Below, one piece after another: positions 57,352-64,000 of a stretch of 64,000 nt of DNA. Under the pieces are notes generated by a model that saw nothing but the letters and a program-made list of their open reading frames with translations, did no database searches and had not been told where the DNA came from. Position numbers and translations under genes: made by a program. The stretch spans positions 6,340,259 through 6,404,258 of the forward strand of contig OX442320.1 of the NCBI GenBank assembly GCA_949358305.1, written 5' to 3'. Source of the stretch: Strigamia acuminata. Taxonomy: Eukaryota; Arthropoda; Chilopoda; Geophilomorpha; Linotaeniidae. Numbering within the stretch: position 1 is the first letter of the stretch; each line of letters begins with the position of its first letter.

Positions 57352-60300
57352 ATGTCTTACCTGAAGAGTTTAATTCTCTTCTGGAAGACATACGTGCTCA
57401 TCCTCACACCCATCTTCTTTTTACCGTTACCTCTCTACATTCAAACATCGGTACGTATATTTATTTTATTTTTAATATCTATTTTTTAACGCGCGAGCCG
57501 CAAACCTAACCCAATATGGAAGATCGAGGGCTGCGGTGTGCCGCGCTGTGCCGGGCCGCCCGCGATGGCTTCGCCGCACGGCACATGTCAATTCCCCGCC
57601 CAGTGTTTTTCTCGTCTCTTTTCCCCCATTCGCTTTGTCTTAGGTGTCCACCTGGGTTCTTGGAAAGATAAAAGCACGCCGCCTCCATTGATGACCTCCA
57701 ACTGCAACAATAGTTGGGATTTTAGTCGTTTTTATTTTTATTTTTATTTTTTTATTGGTTTGTTTTAGATCGGCCATTTTGAGTGGGTAAAAAAGTTTGG
57801 TTTTTGCTTTTATTTGCACAGTGTATGTTTGTTATATTCGTGCTTGCTCGCCATCAATGGAAGGCGTGTTGGAGGCTCGGCCGTGACGTCATGCTGACGA
57901 ATTCCTCGATGCTTTTTCTCGGCGCTCGGGTGACGATGGAGGCTCTGGAATCGTTCGAATTTTTGTCTTTGTTTACGTTTTGGGGATTTAGATCGCGTTT
58001 GGTTGAGTTTGGGAACCGTAGGGGTGGAATCGAGTGATTTTTTTTTTGTTTTTGAAATTCGAAAGGGGAAATGGGGCAGTGAACGATTTTTCCCGAGAGC
58101 CCATGCAAAAGTGGCGTGATGTGTGGGGATGGTGAGGTGGATGGGTGCAAGCAATTCAATTCTGATCGTGGGGCTCGAATTTTTATGGGTGTCACGTTCA
58201 ATTGACGAAAAAAAAATACAAAGAGGTTTATTTTTTTTTATTCTTATATTTTTTTTTCGATTTTTTATTTATGTAGAATTATTTTGTTTGCAGGAAGCAA
58301 AATGTGCGTATGCTGTGATAGTAGTTGCCATTTATTGGATGGCGGAAGTTGTTCCCTTGGCTGTGACGTCATTTATGCCCATTGTATTGCTGCCATTATT
58401 AGGTAAATGTTGATTTTTATTTAATATTTTTTTTTTATATATTTTTTTTTTAAATTTCGCGTGAATATGGTGGATTTAATTGCTTTTTGGGTCATGCAGG
58501 AAGTAATTTTTATTTTTGTTCGTTTTTCATAAAGGAGTCCTGGGCACAAGCAGAGTATGCATCAATTACATGAAAGTAAGTTGAATAGATTGAAATTTTA
58601 AGCTGTTTTAGGTCGGGTTTCATGTCTGATGATACTTGACGAAGCTTTAATTTGAATTTTATTATATGTGGATTTGATTACGGTGTTTTAGGAAAGCAAC
58701 ATGATGTGTCTCGGTGGATTGGCCGCCGCCATAGCCGTGGAGTACTGCAATCTGCACAACCGCATCGCACTCCGGGTGCTGCTGCTGGTCGGCACAAGTC
58801 CCAGATGGTGCATTCGCAAAATTCGTCACGTCGAATTGATTAAAATAATCTCTTTGTGTGTAACAGGTTGATGTTGGGTTTCATGGTGACAACCATGTTC
58901 CTCTCGATGTGGATCAATAACACTGCCACCACGGCCATGATGGTCCCGATCGTCGAAGCTGTTCTCACAGAGTTATTCTCCAAGGATAAGGAGGAAAGTG
59001 ACAATGGCGAAGGTGTGTTGACAAAAAATGACAAAATAATGACAAAAAAAGACAAAAAATAACAAAAAATGACAAAAAAATGACAAAAAAATACATAAAT
59101 GACAAAAAATGACCAAAAAATGACCAAAAAATGACAAAAAGTGAGAAAAAAAATACATAAATGACCAAAAAAAATTTATTTTATTTAAATTTATGTTAAT
59201 GTTTGTATTTTTTAATGCAGTAAACATGGCTTTGCTCAACTCGGACGTGACTGATTTAGCAGATGCCGATAATGTCGTCGTGAATGGGTTGGAGGAAGAT
59301 CTGGAAGCGCGTGTCATTAGGTGAGTTTGATGTTTGTTGAGGTGACTTCCTCGAGTGATTTTGATTTTCATGTTCATTGAGGTAGTTGCTTAATCCTAGA
59401 ACTTTTATTTATTTATTTTTCAATTCAATAAAGAAGTTATTCAATGAAAAAAAAATGTTAACTTGTATCTTTTCTTTTTTTCCTTTCTCCAACCTGGTCC
59501 TTGAAACAAAAAAAATAAAACAGCAGTAAAACGGTGCCGAAAAGGTAAGGAGATCATTTGAAATTGGGTTCCCTCAATGCTTAAATCACGCTTTTTGCAT
59601 CGTCTTCTTCCTGCTGCAATTTAGATTCATTTTATTTCTAAAAATCTTTTATTATTGTTGGTGTTTTGTGGTTTTTTTGGTTTTTAATATCAATTGTTTA
59701 ATCACTTGTTTTAATTTTTTCATTTCGTTTTGCATTGACACGTGTTGGTGTTAGGAAAAGTATTTTTTTTTTGTTACACGCGAGTTCCTTGAAATACTGA
59801 TCATTTTTGTTGCATTTTTTCATGTCAATGACAAAAAATGTGCAGCATTCGAAAACCGGTTTGGTTGTCGTTGAACTGGAAAAAAAAAAATTTGGTTCAG
59901 CTGATTTTGATTTAAAATTACACTAAAATACTTTTCCTGCGGTTTATTTTCCTGGGCTTTATTGTTTCGTTGCTTATTAAAAAGAAAAAGAAATTTTTTT
60001 TTTCTATATTTTATTTTTTTTAAAAATTTGGTTTTGTTTTTATCTGTTTGGTTTATTAGCCCTGACCCAGAGTTGGAAACCAACTTGAGTCAGGAGAAGA
60101 TTCGTCTTAGGAAAGGCATTTTACTCGCTGTGGCGTACGCCGCCAACTTGGGCGGTACTGGGACACTCACCGGTACCAACCCCAATCTCGTGCTCAAAGA
60201 AAACCTCGACATGTAAGAGAATTTTTCGAAAAAGCAATTTTTTTATCATCGAAATAAAATTTTATTTCAACAGCTTGTACGGCGGCAAATCGGGCCTAAA

Positions 60301-61895
60301 TTACGCGACGTGGTTGCTATTCAGCTGTCCGGCCATGATTATCTGCATCATTCTGGCGTGGTTATGGCTGCAATTTCTTTTTATTGGTTGCAGGTGGGTA
60401 GATTTTAATGATTGACGGCTCGCAGCTGTGGATATAAATAATATTTTCCTCGAGTTTTGAAAGTCCGATCGCTGACGTCAGCCATTTTTTTTAATCGTTG
60501 TTTTAGTTGTACGAAGCGCGGCAACCAGAAAGCGAAAGCCGTTCGTCAGTTAATTGTGAAGAAATATGAAGAACTTGGCCCCATGTCGTAAGTGGATTTG
60601 TTTCGTGTTTGTAAATCGTATTTAACTTGATCGTCGTTTGCTTTCTTACATTAGTTTTCATGAATTTGAAGTTCTATCTTTATTTATTGCTCTTGTGTTC
60701 TTATGGGTATTTCGTGATCCAGGTTTTATTCCCGGCTGGGCATCTTGGTTCCCCGGCGTGTAAGTTTATTGAATTTATTTTTAAAGAAATTGTTTATTTA
60801 ATTTATTTTTATTCTTTTTTTAGAGATATCAAAGACTCTACGGCTGCTATGGCCATAGTTTTTCTACTCTTTTGTCTTCCGCAGACGCCTGATTTCTTTT
60901 TCATGCGGTCGCCTATCGGTGAGTAACGGAATTAACATTTGAAAAATATTTGAAAAATGTAAATGAATAAATTTTCAGATCGACGGCCTTATAAACCTGG
61001 CCCAGCTGCTATGGATTGGAAGTACTTGCAAGAAAAGATGCCTTGGGGCGTTCTTTTGCTCATGGGCGCCGGGTTTGCTCTGGCAGATGCTTCCAAGGTA
61101 AAACTCATGACGTGCAATTGCGAAGGAATTGTCCGGGGCAGAGGTGGAGCTTCGACCTTTGTCGTGTCGAATTGAAATAAGCTCATGTTTAAGCACAAAA
61201 GAATATTGATTGACACATCCTCTAATTAGATGATGAGATGATGATGATAGTTTGTGAAATTTCTCCGAACATTCCTCTGATTCGACTTAATCTAATAAAC
61301 ATGTCGGCTTCTTCTTAGGTGTCCGGGCTATCACATTGGATGGGCAAACAATTGATGTATTTTAGAGTGATGAGTCCGATTACTATTGTCGCTGTCACTT
61401 CGGCTATGACGGCGGTGCTCACGCAAGTGGCCAGCAACACGGCGACAGCGACCATACTCTTGCCAGTGCTGGCTGAAATGGTTTGTGAAAGGAAAAAATT
61501 AATTTTAGAAGGAAAATAATTTAATTTTTATTATTTTTGAATTTCTAGGCCGAAGGAATTGGTGTGAATCCGCTATATCTTATGCTTCCAGCCGTATCAG
61601 CGTGCTCTTATGCATTTGTCCTTCCCATTGCCACGCCGCCAAACGCAGTAGTGTTTGAGAGCGGACAAATGACTAATGCCGACATGGTAATTGAGATAAA
61701 ATCGTGTTGTTTATTTATTTTAATATTTTGATGTATTTTTTTTGTTAGTTCAAACCGGGCATTGTGATGAACGTCATCTGTCTTCTGGTGATGCTCTTCA
61801 ACATTGAAACGGTGGGCAAAGCACTCTTCAACCTGAATGAATTTCCAAGTTGGGCGATGACACCGGAATTTAACTACACAACGGACATTCCTTAA
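57352..61895 (+). CDS. SLC13/DASS sodium-coupled anion transporter, copy B, 583 aa
   Basis: Tandem paralogue of copy A, 760 bp downstream in the same orientation. Exons: 57352-57450, 58294-58402, 58535-58575, 58692-58807, 58867-59012, 59221-59320, 59524-59544, 60060-60212, 60274-60393, 60507-60587, 60655-60759, 60824-60918, 60979-61097, 61319-61480, 61549-61686, 61749-61895; phases close. Motifs are [53 protein letters not shown], the signature [31 protein letters not shown] and [10 protein letters not shown]. Compared with copy A, the large second exon is split by two extra introns. The cytoplasmic loop is longer and contains a 21-nt microexon. The product is predicted to be a polytopic plasma-membrane carrier; the substrate is unknown. 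Confidence 0.94.
57822..57965 (+). pseudogene. Relic of an SLC13 exon in intron 1 of copy B
   Basis: It follows an acceptor-like TTATTTGCACAG. One frame reads [17 protein letters not shown] and then [16 protein letters not shown]. These resemble the [17 protein letters not shown] and [15 protein letters not shown] blocks of exon 2, with the part between deleted. GTGACGTCAT is shared with exon 2 of copy B at DNA level. The real exon 2 follows at 58294. Confidence 0.6.
59020..59170. repeat. (AATGACAAAA)n array in SLC13 copy B intron 5
   Basis: Roughly fifteen degenerate 9-11-base units such as AAAAAATGACAAAAAATGAC. The minus-strand frames rich in F and S here are translations of the repeat. 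Confidence 0.9.
59524..59544 (+). other. 21-nt microexon of SLC13 copy B with NAGNAG acceptor
   Basis: The microexon (SSKTVPK-type peptide with flanks) enters and leaves in phase 2, so including or skipping it keeps the frame. The acceptor is CAGCAG, a tandem NAGNAG, and the donor is AAAG|GTAAGG. It falls in the cytoplasmic loop, not in a membrane segment. Confidence 0.65.
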
Positions 61896-62780
61896 TTAGT
61901 TTAAAAAGAAAAAACAACACACCTGGACAATTATTCTATGAGCAAACAACAAATTGGTCCTCCCACGGCTCAAGCGACGGAGAGATTGATGCCGACATGC
62001 CGATGTTTCGTCGGGGTGTTTGTTAGACGGATATTTGTATACATTTACAGATCATTTCATTTGCGGCTGGGTGGTCGGCGTGGAGACGCGAAAATGTTTT
62101 AATAATATTATTTTTTTCGAAAAAGATTAACTGAGTTTTAATTTATAGCACTTTAATTAAATTAAAAAATGTATAATTTAAAAATCTGTCGATTTTATGT
62201 CATAAATTAAATTTTCCGCATCATTTATAGTTAATTGTTTTGTAAATATCACTCATGAATTTGTTTTTCTTTGTGGCCATCAACGCTCTGAATGAATTGA
62301 ATTTGTTTTCTCGAGTTTAAGGAAGCTGGTCTTTCGTGCCACATTTTTAGAAAGTTTAATTTAATTATGAGTTTATATATTTTTGTGACCTTTTTACGCA
62401 ACAAGAAATGTATTTTTTCTTTTTCTTTTTTTTTTTTTCCTAACAAATATTCGCAAGAGTGGTTTAAATCGAGGTCTTTTATTATACTTATTTGTCATTC
62501 AGTTTTGGTTATAATTTTCGCTTGACTAGATTTTTGTACAGCATTAAGCAAATTGCCTAAAGAAAATTAACTGACGATGTCAAATATCGTGTACACATGG
62601 TTCTTTTGGTGGTTTTTTGTTTTTCTTTTGTCGAAGATTATTAAAAGACTAGCAAACGTTTTTTTATTTAAAATGTCTCCATTGATTTGTGTTTGCAACT
62701 TTAGTTTGGAGTTTCCACCACTAGTGGTTAATTTGGCGCGCGGTATATTTACGGGTTTAGGACTTTCCAAATCGGGTGTA
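61896..62780. other. Intergenic region between SLC13 copy B and the F-box gene
   Basis: It includes the 3' untranslated region of copy B and T-rich DNA. From 62577 a frame is open into the F-box exon, so an earlier start (62577 or 62673) is possible, but the upstream translation is hydrophobic and T-driven. Confidence 0.4.
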
Positions 62781-63985
62781 ATGGATCTGCCTTACGAAAT
62801 CCAGGAGAAGATTCTAAGTTATCTCGACAGAGATACTCTTTACATTGCATCGGACGTGTGTACAGTATGGAAGGTTCTGACAGAGAGGCGAGTGAGTTGT
62901 TTTTTGGCGTTTTTTCCCCTCATCCGGATGAAATATTTACAAATAATTTGAATTGCGTACGATAATTGTAGGTTATTTTGGAAACTAGCCCGCGATGACA
63001 TCTCGAACGACTGCCTGGTCGAGATTCTGAACACGAACGAAGCGGACAAGCGCTTGAATTCGTGCTGCTGGAGAGATGTTTACCAGGCGTGGCTCCAAGG
63101 ACGAGTTTTGAAGGAAGATCCGACGCTGGTAACTCACGTTACGGAGTCAAAAACGTTTAGCAGTTACTGTATTACGGGAAACTGTCTGATAACGTCCGAT
63201 TTGGACGGAACGGCGACGATGTACGCCGCGGTTAGCGCCGAGGTGATAAACATCTTGGCAGAAACTGGATCCGTTATTTCGGATTTGGCGGTGCTGGATG
63301 TGGCACGAAGAGGTTGAAAATCGTTAAGTTGTTGAGTTGTTTTTATTGCAATTTGTCGATTAGGTCCGTACGAAATTGCCACCGATGCAAATTTACCGCG
63401 TGCGCAGACCGAGCACGATTTTTTGATCGTCATGGGACCTTGTTTCGTTCATTTGTATCAGATGCCCGTCGAGCAAGGTTCGCGCGGCAAATTGGTTTGG
63501 CATATTAATGATTTAAAAATGTCTATAGCGAAAACGAGGTAGGAAAATCGACGAAAATCAAGCAACTAAATATTGATTACAATTTATTTTAGTTGTTTCG
63601 GGACATCGTTCGCCGTGGCGGAGATTCCTACCAACTTAACTATTCGCAAAGTGTGCAAACGAGACGCGGAAATTACTGTTAATGTCACTTCAGTGGTCGC
63701 TTGCCACACGTGGGTGTGGAAATGGAAGTTGTGGAAAGACAAGGTGGCGATCGAATAATATAGAAATAATTTGTTTTTAAATATTAAATATTAATATTTT
63801 TTTAATTTTAGGTAATTTGCGTTTTAGCCACTGGGAAAATCGCAGTGTGGAGCGTATCCGCACGCTCGTGGACATCAATATCAGAAAGATATTCGGAGCT
63901 TTTGTATCAAAATCCTTGTTTTATTTATCGCGGAGTAATTTTTTGTAGTAGTCGTACTTCTCAATCGTTGCTAGGTTATTATTAA
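62781..63985 (+). CDS. F-box protein, partial or with uncertain 3' end
   Basis: Substrate receptor of SCF ubiquitin ligases. Exons: 62781-62887, 62972-63312, 63364-63538, 63593-63743, then 63812 to a TAA at 63983-63985. The last part may instead splice past the window edge. The F-box begins MDLPYEIQEKILSYLDRDTL and continues VCTVWKVLTERLFWKLARDD across the first junction, which needs a GC donor. Downstream are short hydrophobic strands (VIVMGPCFVHLY-like, VICVLATGKIAVW) suggesting a beta-propeller-like substrate domain; no clear WD repeats are seen. The start at 62781 is chosen because it directly precedes the F-box. Confidence 0.78.
62888..62971 (+). other. GC-AG intron in the F-box gene
   Basis: Only donor GAGAG|GCGAGT with acceptor TTGTAG keeps the F-box open (phase 2). 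The neighbouring GTGAGT three bases later puts the next exon out of frame and creates an early stop. Confidence 0.6.
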
Positions 63986-64000
63986 TATTTATTATTGTTA

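Noticed and set aside
1..64000. tRNA or rRNA genes
   Set aside because: I looked for T-arm (GGTTCGAATC-like) and acceptor-stem pairs and found none beyond the primer-binding site. A covariance-model scan was not possible here.

Overview
The window looks like animal nuclear DNA, most likely from an arthropod. The genes have many short GT-AG introns, T-rich splice acceptors and metazoan protein families. There is no operon structure, no tRNA or rRNA that I can recognise, and no CRISPR array. I rebuilt the gene models by hand from splice sites, reading phase and family motifs. In every multi-exon model that starts and stops inside the window the phases close exactly. The taxon below 'probable arthropod' cannot be fixed from sequence alone.

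Layout, left to right: (1) 2150-23435 (+) a FANCJ/BRIP1-type DNA-repair helicase. Seven exons are spread over the first 20 kb and fifteen are packed into the last 3.4 kb; its long introns are full of minisatellites and low-complexity arrays. (2) 23776-25270 (+) the GTPase DRG1, tail to tail with (3) 26518-25321 (-) an inosine/uridine-type nucleoside hydrolase. (4) 29157-27386 (-) a diverged paralogue of that hydrolase carrying a 21-cysteine N-terminal extension. (5) 34924-29577 (-) Mediator subunit MED15. (6) 36276-37503 (+) a secreted group III phospholipase A2. (7) 37871-49822 an apparently intact, very young Ty3/Gypsy LTR retrotransposon with 1710-bp LTRs of equal length. (8) 51221-56592 and 57352-61895 (+) a tandem pair of SLC13/DASS sodium-coupled anion transporters. 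(9) 62781 to the window edge (+) an F-box protein. The host genes do not form one pathway; local duplication (hydrolases, transporters) is the main organising theme.

The most unusual signals are three. First, at least twelve consecutive small hairpins lie in the Gypsy untranslated leader (about 39.66-40.39 kb). Second, a family of at least three terminal-inverted-repeat elements shares its ends (TGCTCT...), but each copy has a tandem-repeat array as its core; they lie in introns of FANCJ and of the first SLC13 gene. Third, a cysteine-rich extension is fused to a nucleoside hydrolase that has lost an active-site histidine. Further points are three apparent GC-AG introns, a 21-nt in-frame microexon and a relic exon in the transporter pair, a PIP-box and a terminal CxxC pair in the FANCJ tail, and a classical A-AAA-AAC frameshift site in the retrotransposon.
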